64,000 nt of DNA from Ligilactobacillus pobuzihii E100301 = KCTC 13174 (GCF_000349725.1 NZ_KB714687.1:1-64000), one strand, 5' to 3'; positions 50,094-60,109 are shown, counted from the first letter of the stretch. Notes: generated by a model from the letters alone, not told the origin. Numbers and translations are program-made.

Positions 50094-50240
50094 GGAGAGC
50101 GGGACAAAAGTCGTTTTGAAGCCGGCATTACATTGAGGATTCAGACTTTTGAAACGCGTTTATGCTATAAAAATTAGAAGCGATAATTTGATTATTTTTA
50201 GCAAAAGAAGAAACTGGAATATTGTTTTGTCCCAGCCTCC
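50094..50240 (+). repeat. Dispersed intergenic element, copy 2
   Basis: GGAGAGCGGGACAAAA (50094-50109) and TTTTGTCCCAGCCTCC (50225-50240) form terminal inverted repeats with three mismatches. A nested AAAAGTC/GACTTTT pair lies in the left half. The left end resembles copy 1 at 36508. There is no ORF. The remaining bases of the 49947-50288 gap show nothing else. It could be a MITE-like element or a structured RNA. Confidence 0.6.
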
Positions 50241-50288
50241 TAATTATGGAAGAAAAATATTTTTAAAAGAGAGAAAAGAGGCAGCCTA

Positions 50289-51662
50289 GTGGCAAAAGCA
50301 AAAATTAAATATGTCTGTCAAAACTGTGGCTATTCTTCACCACGATATTTGGGTAGATGTCCTAACTGTGGTCAATGGAATACTTTAGTTGAAGAAGTTG
50401 AAAAAAAACAACCTAAAGCAGTTGCTTCTACATTATCAACGGGGACTTCTAGTTCGAACAAACCGCAATTACTAAAAGACGTTTCGTTAAAGCAAACTCC
50501 GCGTGTCCAAACACAGATCAATGAACTGAATCGTGTTTTGGGCGGTGGGATCGTACCTGGTTCTTTAGTTCTGATCGGTGGGGATCCGGGTATTGGTAAA
50601 TCAACACTTTTATTGCAAGTTTCTGGTCAACTGGCACAGACTGGTGGCAAAGTTTTATACGTTTCCGGTGAAGAAAGTGCGAACCAGATCAAATTGCGGG
50701 CTGACCGTTTGGCAGTTTCAAGTGATGATTTTTACCTCTATCCAGAAACTGACATGGAAGCGATCCGTGCTAATATTGATAATTTAAAGCCCGATTACGT
50801 TATTATCGATTCTGTGCAAACCATGCAGGAACCAGAAATGTCTTCTGCGGTCGGTAGTGTTTCACAAGTCCGTGAAGTAACAGCTGACTTAATGCGTTTA
50901 GCTAAGGGGCAAGGCATCACGATCTTCGTTGTCGGTCATGTTACTAAGGGCGGTGCGATCGCTGGTCCCAAGATCTTAGAACATATGGTAGACACGGTTT
51001 TGTATTTTGAAGGTGACTTGCACCATTCTTACCGTATCTTACGGGCGGTTAAAAATCGTTTTGGTTCCACTAATGAGATCGGTGTGTTTGATATGCGTGA
51101 GGATGGTTTACAAGAAGTTAATAATCCCTCGGAGATTTTTTTGGAAGAGCGTCTAAAAGGTGCAACTGGTTCGGCGGTCGTTGTTTCACTAGAAGGAACG
51201 CGACCGATCTTAGTTGAGATCCAGGCTTTGGTAACACCAACTGCTTTTGGGAATGCGAAAAGAACAACAGCTGGTTTGAATCAAAATCGTGTTTCTTTGA
51301 TCATGGCTGTACTCGAAAAAAGAGCGGGGTTGATGTTACAAAATCAGGATGCTTACCTAAAGGCCGCTGGTGGCGTTAAATTAGATGAACCAGCGATCGA
51401 TTTAGCTTTGGCAATTAGTATTGCGTCTAGTTATCGTGAAAAAGAAACCGTCCCGACGGATTGTTTTATCGGTGAAGTTGGCTTAACCGGGGAAATTAGA
51501 CGAGTATCTGATATTGAAACACGTGTCAAAGAGGCTCAAAAACTTGGTTTTAAGCGGATCATTATCCCACAAAATAACCTGGCTGAAGCCCATTTGCCCG
51601 AGAATGTCGAGATTCGTGGTGTTAAAACGTTAAACCAAGCTTTACATTTTGCTTTTGATTAG
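50289..51662 (+). CDS. radA: DNA repair protein RadA
   Basis: RadA (Sms) is a RecA-like ATPase that drives branch migration in recombination and natural transformation. The start is GTG 50289 (457 aa). The N-terminal zinc finger uses Cys10, Cys13, Cys24 and Cys27. Walker [10 protein letters not shown] is near 98-106, the RadA-specific KNRFG near 254-258, and a Lon-protease-like C-terminal domain follows (about 280-457), without the Lon catalytic Ser. The ribosome binding site AAAGAGG is moderate. The next gene, PIN/TRAM, is a usual neighbour. Confidence 0.96.
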   Translation: MAKAKIKYVCQNCGYSSPRYLGRCPNCGQWNTLVEEVEKKQPKAVASTLSTGTSSSNKPQLLKDVSLKQTPRVQTQINELNRVLGGGIVPGSLVLIGGDPGIGKSTLLLQVSGQLAQTGGKVLYVSGEESANQIKLRADRLAVSSDDFYLYPETDMEAIRANIDNLKPDYVIIDSVQTMQEPEMSSAVGSVSQVREVTADLMRLAKGQGITIFVVGHVTKGGAIAGPKILEHMVDTVLYFEGDLHHSYRILRAVKNRFGSTNEIGVFDMREDGLQEVNNPSEIFLEERLKGATGSAVVVSLEGTRPILVEIQALVTPTAFGNAKRTTAGLNQNRVSLIMAVLEKRAGLMLQNQDAYLKAAGGVKLDEPAIDLALAISIASSYREKETVPTDCFIGEVGLTGEIRRVSDIETRVKEAQKLGFKRIIIPQNNLAEAHLPENVEIRGVKTLNQALHFAFD

Positions 51663-51771
51663 GCAAAAAGCACACATAGTTGGATGATTTTTGATAAAAT
51701 AATTTAAGGAATATCTTTTACTCAGGTCATGTGGGTATTTAGGTGATCAAAAAATAGAAAGTGAAGTGATA

Positions 51772-52902
51772 ATGATGCGAAAAAGGATGATCCAGTTGAT
51801 TTTCGCACTTTTAGGGATCGGCGCTGGTTACTCATTTATGCCAATGATCTGGTCAGCGTTCAACGTTTCTAATCGGTGGCTCAACAATATTTTTATTGAT
51901 ATGGTCATTGGTTTGTTAGTTTTTGTAGTTTTGAGTATATTATTGATCGATCCGGTGGAAAGATTAGTTCAAAAAATTGAAAAGTTTTTGGCAAACGAAA
52001 GACCAGAATTGGTCGTCACAGAAATAGTGTCAACAGTAATCGGGTTAGTGATCGGCGTTTTGATTTCTCTATTATTCTCGAATTCGCAATTATTTTTCTT
52101 AAGCACGATCTTACCCATTGTTTTGGCAGTTTTATTTGCATATTTAGGCTTTACACTTGGTCGTTCTCGTTATAATGATATTCGTAAAATTTTTGGGCGC
52201 CATAAGAAAACCGCTTTTGAAGACGTGAATGGTCGTTCTGGTGATGTTTTAGAACGCAAGGCCGGCGATAATTTCCATAAATATAAGTTGCTGGATACCA
52301 ATATTTTGATCGATGGGCGTATCTATGACCTCGTTCAGACTGGTTTTTTGGAAGGTGTTTTGGTCGTTCCAAACTTCGTTTTATATGAATTACAGTATAT
52401 CGCTGATTCGGCAGATAGTGTCAAACGTGTGCGGGGACGGCGCGGACTCGATATTTTAAACAAATTACGTGACGAAAAGATCATGCCTGTTCAAATGTAC
52501 GATGGTGATTTTGATGACATTCAAGAAGTTGATAGTAAGTTGTTGAAATTGGCTAAAATGATCGATGCGGTGGTCGTTACTAACGACTATAATTTAAATA
52601 AAGTTGCTGAATTTCAAAACGTAGAAGTGCTTAACGTCAACGCTTTGGCTAAATCTTTGAAACCACGTGTTATCCCAGGCGAGACTTTGAAAGTCATGAT
52701 CATTAAAAAAGGGACTGAGCGTCAACAAGGTGTAGCGTACTTAGATGATGGAACGATGATCGTGGTCGAAGATGGACAGTATTACATGAATGACACGATC
52801 GAAGTTGAAGTTACCAGTGCCATCCAAACTGACGCTGGTCGGATGATCTTTGCTAAACCGGTCCATTCAAAACGCGGTATCAATGAGAAAAACTCTAATT
52901 AG
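51772..52902 (+). CDS. PIN and TRAM domain membrane protein (YacL-like)
   Basis: A membrane-anchored PIN-domain protein of about 376 residues; the exact start (ATG 51772 or 51775) is uncertain because the ribosome binding site is weak. The N-terminal part has four hydrophobic segments (about 1-130). The PIN nuclease-like domain begins at LLDTNILIDGR (near 172-182) with acidic residues also at VVTNDYN, and a C-terminal TRAM domain (about 300-360) suggests RNA binding. It is conserved next to radA and gltX in Firmicutes; its role is not established. Confidence 0.88.
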   Translation: MMRKRMIQLIFALLGIGAGYSFMPMIWSAFNVSNRWLNNIFIDMVIGLLVFVVLSILLIDPVERLVQKIEKFLANERPELVVTEIVSTVIGLVIGVLISLLFSNSQLFFLSTILPIVLAVLFAYLGFTLGRSRYNDIRKIFGRHKKTAFEDVNGRSGDVLERKAGDNFHKYKLLDTNILIDGRIYDLVQTGFLEGVLVVPNFVLYELQYIADSADSVKRVRGRRGLDILNKLRDEKIMPVQMYDGDFDDIQEVDSKLLKLAKMIDAVVVTNDYNLNKVAEFQNVEVLNVNALAKSLKPRVIPGETLKVMIIKKGTERQQGVAYLDDGTMIVVEDGQYYMNDTIEVEVTSAIQTDAGRMIFAKPVHSKRGINEKNSN

Positions 52903-52939
52903 TTTGGTCTAGACTATTTATTTTTAGTAATAAGCATAG

Positions 52940-52972
52940 TACAATTTAGTGGTGTGGCTGTTTAAACAGCCA
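52940..52972 (+). promoter_or_regulatory. -10 box and palindrome before gltX
   Basis: TACAAT (52940-52945, weak -35) is followed after nine bases by a perfect 18-base palindrome TGGCTGTTTAAACAGCCA (52955-52972), which would be at the very 5' end of the transcript. It may be an operator or an RNA hairpin. Confidence 0.5.
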
Positions 52973-53008
52973 GAAAAGACGAATATCAACGAAAGAGGCG
53001 TAATTTTA

Positions 53009-54505
53009 ATGGCTAGTGATAAAATTCGGGTCCGTTATGCTCCCAGTCCGACTGGACATCTGCATATCGGAAATGCCCGGACAGCATTATTCAATTACTT
53101 ATTTGCACGACATAATAATGGGACGTTTGTCTTGCGGATCGAGGATACAGATACAAAAAGAAATGTTAAAGACGGCGAAAAAAGCCAGATGGATAACTTG
53201 GAATGGTTAGGCATCGACTGGGATGAAGGTCCCGACAAGCCAGGTGAATACGGTCCGTACCGTCAATCAGAACGTCGTGATATCTATGAACCATTGATCC
53301 AAGAATTGATCGACAAGGATCTGGCTTATGAATCATACATGACTGAAGATGAACTGAGTGCCCAACGTGATGAACAACGGGCTAATGGTGAAGCGCCGCG
53401 TTATATCTACGAATATGAAGGTATGACCGCTGATCAGATCAAGGCTTCAAAAGAAGCTGCTAAAGCTAAAGGACTCAAGCCGGTCATTCGTTTGCGTGTG
53501 CCACATGATCATTTATATGAATGGGACGACATCGTTAAAGGTAAGGTCAGCTTCCAGTCTGATACGATCGGTGGCGATTTTGTCATTGCCAAGCGTGATG
53601 GTATGCCAACTTACAACTTTGCTGTAGTTGTAGATGATCACATGATGAAGATCACACACGTTTTACGTGGGGATGATCATGTCGCTAACACGCCTAAGCA
53701 GTTAGCTGTTTATGACGCCTTTGGTTGGGAAGCACCAGTTTTTGGCCATATGTCACTGATCATTAACACTGCAACTGGTAAAAAGTTAAGTAAACGTGAC
53801 GAAACTATTTTGCAATTTATCGAACAGTACCGTTCATTGGGGTATTTGCCAAATGCCATGTTTAACTTCATCACATTGTTAGGTTGGTCACCAGTGGGTG
53901 AATCAGAGATCTTCACTAAGAAGCAATTTATCAAGATGTTTGATCCTAAACGTTTGAGTAAATCACCCGCTTCATTTGATAACAAGAAGCTTGAATGGGT
54001 CAATAACCAATACGTTAAGGCCGGCAATGCTGACCAGATCACTTCATTAGCAATCGAACAATTGATCAAGGCTGACCGTTTACCGAAAAACCCATCGAAA
54101 GAAAAAATTGAATGGGCTCGTCAGTTGACAAACTTGTACAAACAACAAATGTCATATGCGGCTGAAATGATCGACCTGTCTTCTGTTTTCTTCAACGAAC
54201 CTGAATCTCTTGACGAGGATTCTTTGAATGAAATGCAACAGGAAACAGCTCCAGTTGTTTTGAAGAAATTTACGCAAAAAATCAAAGAATTGCCAGTGTT
54301 TGATGCCTTTAATATCCAGTCAGTGATCATGCAGATCCAAAAGGAAACCGGCATCCGTGGTCGGAAACTTTATATGCCGATCCGAATCGCCACAACACGT
54401 GAAATGCATGGCCCAGACCTTTCACCTTCGATTGAATTGATCGGGCGCGAAAAAGTGTTGGCACACTTGGATAAGACTTTTGCAGAATTAGGAATTAAGC
54501 TTTAA
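53009..54505 (+). CDS. gltX: Glutamyl-tRNA synthetase
   Basis: GltX charges tRNA-Glu, and in lactobacilli usually also tRNA-Gln, which the amidotransferase GatCAB then corrects. I use ATG 53009 (498 aa) behind AAAGAGG. The class I motifs are HIGN at 19-22 and KKLSKR near 257-262. The discriminating and anticodon-binding domains follow. No T box is present upstream. A strong terminator separates it from cysS, so the gltX-cysE-cysS operon of bacilli is not kept here, and cysE is missing. Confidence 0.97.
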   Translation: MASDKIRVRYAPSPTGHLHIGNARTALFNYLFARHNNGTFVLRIEDTDTKRNVKDGEKSQMDNLEWLGIDWDEGPDKPGEYGPYRQSERRDIYEPLIQELIDKDLAYESYMTEDELSAQRDEQRANGEAPRYIYEYEGMTADQIKASKEAAKAKGLKPVIRLRVPHDHLYEWDDIVKGKVSFQSDTIGGDFVIAKRDGMPTYNFAVVVDDHMMKITHVLRGDDHVANTPKQLAVYDAFGWEAPVFGHMSLIINTATGKKLSKRDETILQFIEQYRSLGYLPNAMFNFITLLGWSPVGESEIFTKKQFIKMFDPKRLSKSPASFDNKKLEWVNNQYVKAGNADQITSLAIEQLIKADRLPKNPSKEKIEWARQLTNLYKQQMSYAAEMIDLSSVFFNEPESLDEDSLNEMQQETAPVVLKKFTQKIKELPVFDAFNIQSVIMQIQKETGIRGRKLYMPIRIATTREMHGPDLSPSIELIGREKVLAHLDKTFAELGIKL

Positions 54506-54518
54506 ACACTGATAAGCG

Positions 54519-54566
54519 AAAAGTTCGGAAACAAAACTGAGTTTGTTTTGTCACCGGACTTTTTTG
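54519..54566 (+). terminator. Terminator of gltX
   Basis: AAAAGTTCGG pairs with CCGGACTTTT, with an inner ACAAAAC/GTTTTGT stem, followed by T. Confidence 0.92.
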
Positions 54567-54599
54567 TTAAAATGGTAAAATTACAGTGCAAGTTGGCAG

Positions 54600-54845
54600 G
54601 TAAATGTGAGACTAACATGCGCTCAGTAAGCTTTGCAAGTGGAAATGTAACGCAGAGTCGGCTAAAGTGAGTGTTACAAACTTAAATGTAATACAAAGTC
54701 CGTTGAAGTAAGTGTTACAAATGCAAATGTAATGCGAAGTCGGTCGAAGTAAGTGTTACAACCACAAATGTAGTACAAAGTTAGTTAAACTAAGCATTAC
54801 AAACAAGAATGTACCACCTAGTTCGCCAATGTAAGTCACACAAAC
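54600..54845 (+). repeat. 41-bp tandem repeat array 2 (about 6 units)
   Basis: AAATGT-type anchors at 54602, 54643, 54684, 54725, 54766 and 54807, always exactly 41 apart; AGTAAG-type anchors follow each by 23 bases. Units 2-4 have TTACA and TGTAA separated by eight bases. The array lies between the gltX terminator and cysS; the remaining 160 bases before cysS hold a small ACTG/CAGT hairpin and no clear promoter. Confidence 0.9.
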
Positions 54846-55008
54846 AAACCAGCGAAGTAATTATTTTTTGGTTATCAGGTAGCCAGACAGCTTGTTTTTA
54901 TAAAACAGAAAAAATTGTAGTTCAAAAAACAAAACGCACTGTTTTTGCAGTATATATTAAATGAGAGTCAAAACTGGCAATGGTAAGAGTCTATCAGGAG
55001 GTTTTTAT

Positions 55009-56418
55009 ATGATCCAGCTATATAATACTTTAACTAAGAAAAAAGAAGAATTCGTGCCAATGCAACCTGGTAAGGTCAGGATGTATGTCTGTGGACCAAC
55101 CGTTTACAATTACATTCATATCGGTAATGCCCGCAGTGCGATCGCATTTGACACGGTCCGGCGTTATTTAGAATATAAAGGTTATCAAGTTAAATACGTT
55201 TCTAATTTTACGGATGTCGATGATAAGATCATCAAAGCTAGTCAAGAAATGGGTTTGACCGTGTCAGAGGTAACTGAGAAGTTTATCAAGGCTTTTTACG
55301 AAGATACAGATTCCTTGAATGTTAAACGGGCTGACCTAAATCCGCGCGTCATGGATAACATGGACGACATAATTGCTTTTGTGCAAACCTTAGTGGATAA
55401 AGGATATGCTTATGAGTCAGGCGGTGATGTCTATTACCGTGCCCGTAAGTTCAGGAAGTATGGTTTGTTGTCAGGCCAGTCAGTTAATGACTTAGAGCAA
55501 GGAGCCAGTGCACGTTTAAGTGCTGAAGATCAGGCTAAAAAAGCAGATCCACTAGATTTTGCGGTCTGGAAGGCTGCTAAACCTGGTGAAATAGCATGGG
55601 ATTCCCCATTTGGCAGGGGGCGCCCAGGCTGGCATATTGAATGTTCTGTAATGTCGACCAAGTATTTAGGTGACACTATTGATATCCATGGTGGTGGACA
55701 GGACTTAGAATTTCCTCATCATGAAAATGAGATCGCTCAAAGTGAAGCCAAAACTGGCCATAAATTTGCTAACTACTGGATGCATAATGGTTTCGTAACG
55801 ATCGGTGAAGAAGACGAAAAGATGAGCAAATCACTTGGTAATTTCGTGACAGTTCATGATCTTCTTGAAAAAGTCGATCCGCAGATCATACGCTTCTTTA
55901 TGGCAACGACACAGTATCGGCGTCCAATTCGCTATTCTTCTGCTAACTTGCAGGATGCAAAGGCTAATTTGGAGCGGATCCAAACTGCGGCTGATAATAT
56001 TTCTTATCGTTTAAAACAAGCTGAGCAAGGTGAATTGGATGCAACTGTTCAAAAGGAGTTCCAAGATCACAAAGCACATTTTGAAGAAGCAATGGACGAT
56101 GATTTTAATGCGCAAAACGGGATCGCTGTCGTTTATGAACTAGTTAAGGAACTAAATATCTACGCGGCAAAAGATCAGGTCAATACTGCTACTTTACAAT
56201 ACTTATTAGACGGTTTCGAAAAAATCGTGTCTGTGTTTGGAATCGAGATCAAACAAGCTGGCATTTTAGATGAGCAGATCGAGGCTAAAATCAAAGAACG
56301 TAATGCTGCGCGGAAAAATAAAGACTTCGCTTTAAGCGATCGGATCAGAGACGAATTAAAAGAACAGGGGATCATTTTGGAAGATACTCCACAAGGTACC
56401 CGGTGGAAGAGAGATTAG
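55009..56418 (+). CDS. cysS: Cysteinyl-tRNA synthetase
   Basis: CysS charges tRNA-Cys. I use ATG 55009 (469 aa) behind CAGGAGG; the longer frame from 54961 is unsupported. Zinc ligand Cys28 in [12 protein letters not shown] at 37-40 and KMSKSLGN near 270-277 are all present, and the HHENE zinc or substrate region is conserved. No T box is visible. It starts a compact group: mrnC follows after seven bases, then rlmB and yacP. Confidence 0.97.
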   Translation: MIQLYNTLTKKKEEFVPMQPGKVRMYVCGPTVYNYIHIGNARSAIAFDTVRRYLEYKGYQVKYVSNFTDVDDKIIKASQEMGLTVSEVTEKFIKAFYEDTDSLNVKRADLNPRVMDNMDDIIAFVQTLVDKGYAYESGGDVYYRARKFRKYGLLSGQSVNDLEQGASARLSAEDQAKKADPLDFAVWKAAKPGEIAWDSPFGRGRPGWHIECSVMSTKYLGDTIDIHGGGQDLEFPHHENEIAQSEAKTGHKFANYWMHNGFVTIGEEDEKMSKSLGNFVTVHDLLEKVDPQIIRFFMATTQYRRPIRYSSANLQDAKANLERIQTAADNISYRLKQAEQGELDATVQKEFQDHKAHFEEAMDDDFNAQNGIAVVYELVKELNIYAAKDQVNTATLQYLLDGFEKIVSVFGIEIKQAGILDEQIEAKIKERNAARKNKDFALSDRIRDELKEQGIILEDTPQGTRWKRD

Positions 56419-56425
56419 GCTAAAT

Positions 56426-56827
56426 ATGACAAGAGCAAATTATCAACAGATCAACGGAATTGCACTCGCTTATATTGGTGATGCAATCTGGGAGGTTTTT
56501 GTCCGTGAGCATTTATTGGAGCTGGGGTTGACTAAGCCCAATAAGCTTCAGCGCACGGCAACTCATTACGTTTCAGCTAAGGCCCAGGCTTTTTTGATCA
56601 AACAAATGGAAGTACAAGATAAGTTAAATGAAGCTGAGTGGACTTTTTTCAAAAAAGGTCGCAACGCTAAAAGCCACACATCGGCTAAAAATACGGCTGT
56701 CATAACGTATCGGATCTCAACTGGTTTTGAAGCCTTATTTGGCTACTTGTATACCAGTGAACAAGACGACCGCTTGAAAGAATTAGCCCAGTGGTGTATA
56801 GAAACCGTTGAAGCTGACCGTGCTTAA
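56426..56827 (+). CDS. mrnC: Mini-ribonuclease III
   Basis: Mini-III matures the ends of 23S rRNA. The 133-residue protein has only the RNase III catalytic domain, without a dsRNA-binding domain. The active-site Asp lies in YIGDAIWE (near 18) and the second acidic residue in [10 protein letters not shown]. It is placed directly between cysS and rlmB, as in most Firmicutes. Confidence 0.95.
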   Translation: MTRANYQQINGIALAYIGDAIWEVFVREHLLELGLTKPNKLQRTATHYVSAKAQAFLIKQMEVQDKLNEAEWTFFKKGRNAKSHTSAKNTAVITYRISTGFEALFGYLYTSEQDDRLKELAQWCIETVEADRA

Positions 56828-56867
56828 CTTTAGCGCACGGATTCGCGCATAAAAAGGAAGAAAATAA

Positions 56868-57623
56868 ATGAATAAGAAAAATACTACCGATCAAACGGAC
56901 TTGGTGATTGGTCGCCACGCTGCAATGGCGGTTTTGAAAGGCGACCAGCCGGTCAATAAGGTCTATGTGCAAGAAAAATTGAAATCAGACGCTATTTTCG
57001 AGTTGGCTACTTTAGCGCGTAAGAAATCGATCGTTGTTTCGCGTGTGCCTAAAGCCAAGTTAGACATGCTGACTGATCACCAAAATCACCAGGGTGTAGC
57101 AGTTTCTGTGGCACCATTCGAATATGCACAGCTTGATGATCTATTCGCCAAAGCTGATGTTGCTGATGAACCACCTTTTTTCTTGATCTTAGATGAGATC
57201 GAGGATCCGCATAACTTAGGTTCGATCATTCGGACAGCGGACGCGGCTGGTGTACATGGGGTCATTATCCCTAAACGTCGGGCTGTCCAACTGACATCAA
57301 CGGTCACCAAGACTTCAACTGGTGCCATAGAATACGTACCAGTTATGCGAGCTAATAATTTGAACAATGTTGTTAAAGAATTGAAGAAACGTGGTGTATG
57401 GGTCTTTGGAACTGATATGGAAGGTCAGGATTTCCGTAAGTTTGATGGAACTGCACCAACGGCCTTAGTGATCGGTAATGAAGGCAAAGGGATCTCGCCA
57501 TTATTGAAGAAAAATTGCGATGGTATGGTCTCGATCCCGATGAGTGGACACGTTCAAAGTTTAAATGCTAGTGTGGCCGCTAGCCTATTGATCTATCAAG
57601 TTTATACAAGTAGAGGAAAGTAA
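56868..57623 (+). CDS. rlmB: 23S rRNA (guanosine-2'-O-)-methyltransferase RlmB family
   Basis: A SpoU/TrmH-type SPOUT methyltransferase of 251 residues that would methylate 23S rRNA (G2251 in E. coli numbering). Motifs of the knotted fold are visible: LDEIEDPHNLGSIIRTADAAG, split into two, LVIGNEGKGISPL, and IPMSGHVQSLNASVA. An N-terminal substrate-binding domain (about 1-85) is present. It lies between mrnC and yacP; the ATG follows AAAAAGGAAGAAAA. Confidence 0.95.
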   Translation: MNKKNTTDQTDLVIGRHAAMAVLKGDQPVNKVYVQEKLKSDAIFELATLARKKSIVVSRVPKAKLDMLTDHQNHQGVAVSVAPFEYAQLDDLFAKADVADEPPFFLILDEIEDPHNLGSIIRTADAAGVHGVIIPKRRAVQLTSTVTKTSTGAIEYVPVMRANNLNNVVKELKKRGVWVFGTDMEGQDFRKFDGTAPTALVIGNEGKGISPLLKKNCDGMVSIPMSGHVQSLNASVAASLLIYQVYTSRGK

Positions 57624-57629
57624 GCGCTA

Positions 57630-58151
57630 ATGAAGAAAAACATTCTGATCGTCGATGCATATAATATGATCGGCAACTGGCCAAAATTAAATAAGCTTAA
57701 GAAAAAAGATCAACTAGAAGAAGCACGTGACCAATTACTCAGAGTGTTATCTGACTACCATAAGCAAAGTGGCTACCAGATCATAGTGGTTTTTGATGCC
57801 ATGTATGTCCCTGGTCTGTCCAAAAGTTACAAGCAATATACCTTGCAGGTGATTTGGACGGATGAAGGGCAAACGGCTGATAGTTACATTGAATCGTTGG
57901 CAGGGCAACTCATGACACCTTTGACACAGGTCACCGTTGCTACTAGTGATCAAGCGGAACAGTGGACGATCTTTTCGCAGGGGGCTTTACGTAAGCCTGC
58001 CTGGGAACTAGCCCAAGATATTCGACGCGCGCAAAAAGAAGTTAAGCAGACCGCTAGGCATTATCAAGACGAACATTCTGTGCGAGGTAATCCATGGAGC
58101 GACGAACAGCTAGCCGAGCTAAAAAGCTTGCTTGATCATTTGTCTCGGTGA
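57630..58151 (+). CDS. NYN domain ribonuclease (YacP/Rae1 family)
   Basis: The 173 residues carry the NYN/PIN-like fold with the acidic motif ILIVDAYNMIG (Asp9, Asn12), VVFDAMY, and ADSYIESLAG. In Bacillus the homologue Rae1 cleaves mRNA in the ribosomal A site. It starts six bases after rlmB, with the ribosome binding site in the end of that gene, so the two are coupled. The role here is inferred from the family. Confidence 0.9.
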   Translation: MKKNILIVDAYNMIGNWPKLNKLKKKDQLEEARDQLLRVLSDYHKQSGYQIIVVFDAMYVPGLSKSYKQYTLQVIWTDEGQTADSYIESLAGQLMTPLTQVTVATSDQAEQWTIFSQGALRKPAWELAQDIRRAQKEVKQTARHYQDEHSVRGNPWSDEQLAELKSLLDHLSR

Positions 58152-58286
58152 AAAATCTCTGTGCTAACGGCTATTGATCATAACTAGTAAAATTTGAGCC
58201 AGTCTGAGTTTAACTGAAAACTAGAGTTGTTTATTTGTTTGTGCTGATCGGACGGCCTGATAAGCGTTTAGCTAACGCCTAAAGTA

Positions 58287-58315
58287 TTGACTGGTCAGAC
58301 TATCCATGATAGAGT
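58287..58315 (+). promoter_or_regulatory. Promoter of rpmG-secE
   Basis: TTGACT (58287-58292), 17 bases, TGA-TAGAGT (58310-58315). The preceding GCGTT-TAGCT-AACGC hairpin (58264-58278) may end the yacP transcript but lacks T residues. Confidence 0.65.
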
Positions 58316-58347
58316 TACTATTGATATTATTGAAGGAGAACTGAAGA

Positions 58348-58500
58348 ATGGCAGGAAAAAGAAAAATTGCCTTAGCGTGCTCAGAATGCGGTTCACGGAA
58401 TTACACTTTAGTGGAAAATCCTGCTCGAGTTTCTCGGCTAGAGGTAAAAAAGTTTTGCAAGTATTGTGGCAAACACACCTTACATCGTGAAACTAAATAA
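58348..58500 (+). CDS. rpmG: 50S ribosomal protein L33, zinc form
   Basis: L33 of 50 residues with four zinc cysteines at 11, 14, 37 and 40 and the conserved C-terminal [16 protein letters not shown] precedes ATG 58348. It directly precedes secE, as in many Firmicutes. No zinc-free paralogue is in the window. Confidence 0.95.
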   Translation: MAGKRKIALACSECGSRNYTLVENPARVSRLEVKKFCKYCGKHTLHRETK

Positions 58501-58536
58501 GCTGCTTTAATTTCGTGGAACTATGGAGGCTTAAAA

Positions 58537-58704
58537 ATGAAATTTCTTAAAGATGTTAAACAAACAATGAAAGATGTTACTTGGCCCACGGCACGAGAAA
58601 ATCGGCGTGATACGTCAACCGTTATTTTGATGACACTTGCCTTTGCGATCTTTTTTGCGATCGTTGATTATCTTGTCCAGGTCGTTTTACAATTATTTGT
58701 CTAG
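58537..58704 (+). CDS. secE: Protein translocase subunit SecE
   Basis: SecE clamps SecY (encoded at 25676). The 55-residue minimal form has an amphipathic N-terminal helix, the conserved VTWPTARE hinge and a single membrane helix (about 29-53). ATGGAGG lies upstream of ATG 58537. nusG follows. Confidence 0.96.
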   Translation: MKFLKDVKQTMKDVTWPTARENRRDTSTVILMTLAFAIFFAIVDYLVQVVLQLFV

Positions 58705-58739
58705 TTCAATTAAACAAACTAGCAATTATGTCAGTAATT

Positions 58740-58788
58740 TGATACAATTAACTGATAGGAAAACTTCGCGTGGTCGAGGTTTTTTTAT
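58740..58788 (+). promoter_or_regulatory. nusG promoter and adjacent hairpin with T tract
   Basis: TGA-TACAAT (58740-58748) is an extended -10 with a weak -35. Directly after the expected start, AAACTTCG (58761-58768) pairs with CGAGGTTT (58775-58782) and runs into TTTTATTT. It is either the secE terminator or an early attenuator of nusG. Confidence 0.55.
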
Positions 58789-58847
58789 TTTGGCAAAAAC
58801 AGTAAATTAAAGATAAAAAAGTATTGAAAAAGGAGAATGGAAAGAAA

Positions 58848-59399
58848 ATGGCCGAAAATATCGAAAAAAAATGGTATGTTTTGCATACCTATTCGGGTTA
58901 CGAAAACAAGGTAAAAACCAACTTGGAATCACGTGCCCAGTCAATGGGAATGGAAGACAACATTTTTCGGGTAGTGGTGCCGGAAGAAGAGAAAACTGAA
59001 ACGACTAAGACAGGTAAAGAAAAAATTGAAAAACTTAAAACATTCCCTGGCTATGTTTTAGTGGAGATGGTCATGTCAGATCAGTCATGGTATGTGGTAC
59101 GTAATACACCAGGTGTCACAGGATTCGTTGGCTCGCATGGTGCTGGTAGTAAGCCTGCCCCCTTACTTGATGAAGAGATCGAAGGGATTTTGCATCAATT
59201 AGGTCTCAGCTCACGTCATGAAGAATTTGATGCTGAAGTGGGCGATTCAGTTACGATCGTCGATGGTGCCTTTTCTGGTATGGTCGGTAAGATCACTGAA
59301 ATCGACAATGAAAAGATGAAACTACGGGTCGATATTGAAATGTTTGGTCGTGAAACGGCGGCTGAACTTAACTTTGACCAAGTTGACAAGTTAGTTTAA
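58848..59399 (+). CDS. nusG: Transcription antitermination factor NusG
   Basis: NusG binds the polymerase clamp and modulates pausing. I use ATG 58848 (183 aa) behind AAGGAGAA; the upstream in-frame start would place the site inside the gene. The NGN domain starts with KKWYVLHTYSGYE, and the C-terminal KOW domain has VTIVDGAFSGMVGKI. The order secE-nusG-rplK is conserved. Confidence 0.97.
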   Translation: MAENIEKKWYVLHTYSGYENKVKTNLESRAQSMGMEDNIFRVVVPEEEKTETTKTGKEKIEKLKTFPGYVLVEMVMSDQSWYVVRNTPGVTGFVGSHGAGSKPAPLLDEEIEGILHQLGLSSRHEEFDAEVGDSVTIVDGAFSGMVGKITEIDNEKMKLRVDIEMFGRETAAELNFDQVDKLV

Positions 59400-59473
59400 C
59401 TAACGATCGGGTGGCTAGCTAGCTCATAGCGGGTCGATCAAGCACGACATTTTTTTAAATATGTGAAAACTGC

Positions 59474-59502
59474 TTGCAAACCTGTGAGGGGCATGCTATA
59501 TT
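59474..59502 (+). promoter_or_regulatory. Promoter of rplK-rplA
   Basis: TTGCAA (59474-59479), 17 bases, TATATT (59497-59502) with a TGC extension. Strong promoter, start near 59509. Confidence 0.82.
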
Positions 59503-59506
59503 TTAT

Positions 59507-59570
59507 AGGTATGCTTTTGGCATACCTGTGGGAGGCCAAATTTCATGGCCATCCGTACCACACACGGAAT
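59507..59570 (+). promoter_or_regulatory. rplK leader with three hairpins
   Basis: AGGTATG-CTTTTGG-CATACCT (59507-59527), GGCCA-AATTTCA-TGGCC (59534-59550) and CCGT-ACCACAC-ACGG (59553-59567) lie in a row before the ribosome binding site. L1 is known to repress this operon by binding its leader in other bacteria; one of these structures is a candidate site, not proven. Confidence 0.55.
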
Positions 59571-59587
59571 ATAAGGAGGAATACACC

Positions 59588-60013
59588 GTGGCAAAAAAAG
59601 TAACAAACGTTGTTAAATTGCAGATCCCTGCTGGTAAAGCAACTCCTGCACCGCCAGTTGGTCCTGCATTGGGTCAGGCCGGTATCAATATCATGGGCTT
59701 CACTAAGGAATTCAATGCCCGTACTGCTGACCAAGAAGGAATGCTCATCCCTGTTGTGATCAGTGTCTATGAAGACCGTTCATTCGACTTCGTTACAAAG
59801 ACACCACCTGCAGCTGTTTTACTTAAGAAGGCTGTTGGCGTTGAAAAAGGTTCCGGTGAACCTAACACAAACAAGGTTGCTAGTGTAACTAAAGACCAAG
59901 TTAAGGAAATTGCCGAAACAAAAATGCAAGATCTAAACGCAGCAGATGTTGAAGCTGCTATGCGCATGGTTGAAGGTACTGCACGGAGCATGGGCTTTAC
60001 TGTTGAAGACTAG
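59588..60013 (+). CDS. rplK: 50S ribosomal protein L11
   Basis: L11 forms the stalk base and activates RelA. The start is GTG 59588 behind AAGGAGG (141 aa, [18 protein letters not shown]). The Pro-rich N-terminal domain ([14 protein letters not shown]) and the rRNA-binding C-terminal domain are complete. rplA follows after 96 bases. Confidence 0.98.
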   Translation: MAKKVTNVVKLQIPAGKATPAPPVGPALGQAGINIMGFTKEFNARTADQEGMLIPVVISVYEDRSFDFVTKTPPAAVLLKKAVGVEKGSGEPNTNKVASVTKDQVKEIAETKMQDLNAADVEAAMRMVEGTARSMGFTVED

Positions 60014-60109
60014 TTCCCATGCCTGTCAGACGGATACTTCGCGAAAGTGAATGTATCAAGTGGGAGGTTTATCCGATAGACCACAAATTGCAAGGAGGAA
60101 AATTTACTA

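Noticed and set aside
54846-55008. T box upstream of cysS (or gltX at 52903-53008)
   Set aside because: The T-box sequence (GGTGGNACCGCG type) and a specifier stem are missing in both leaders.
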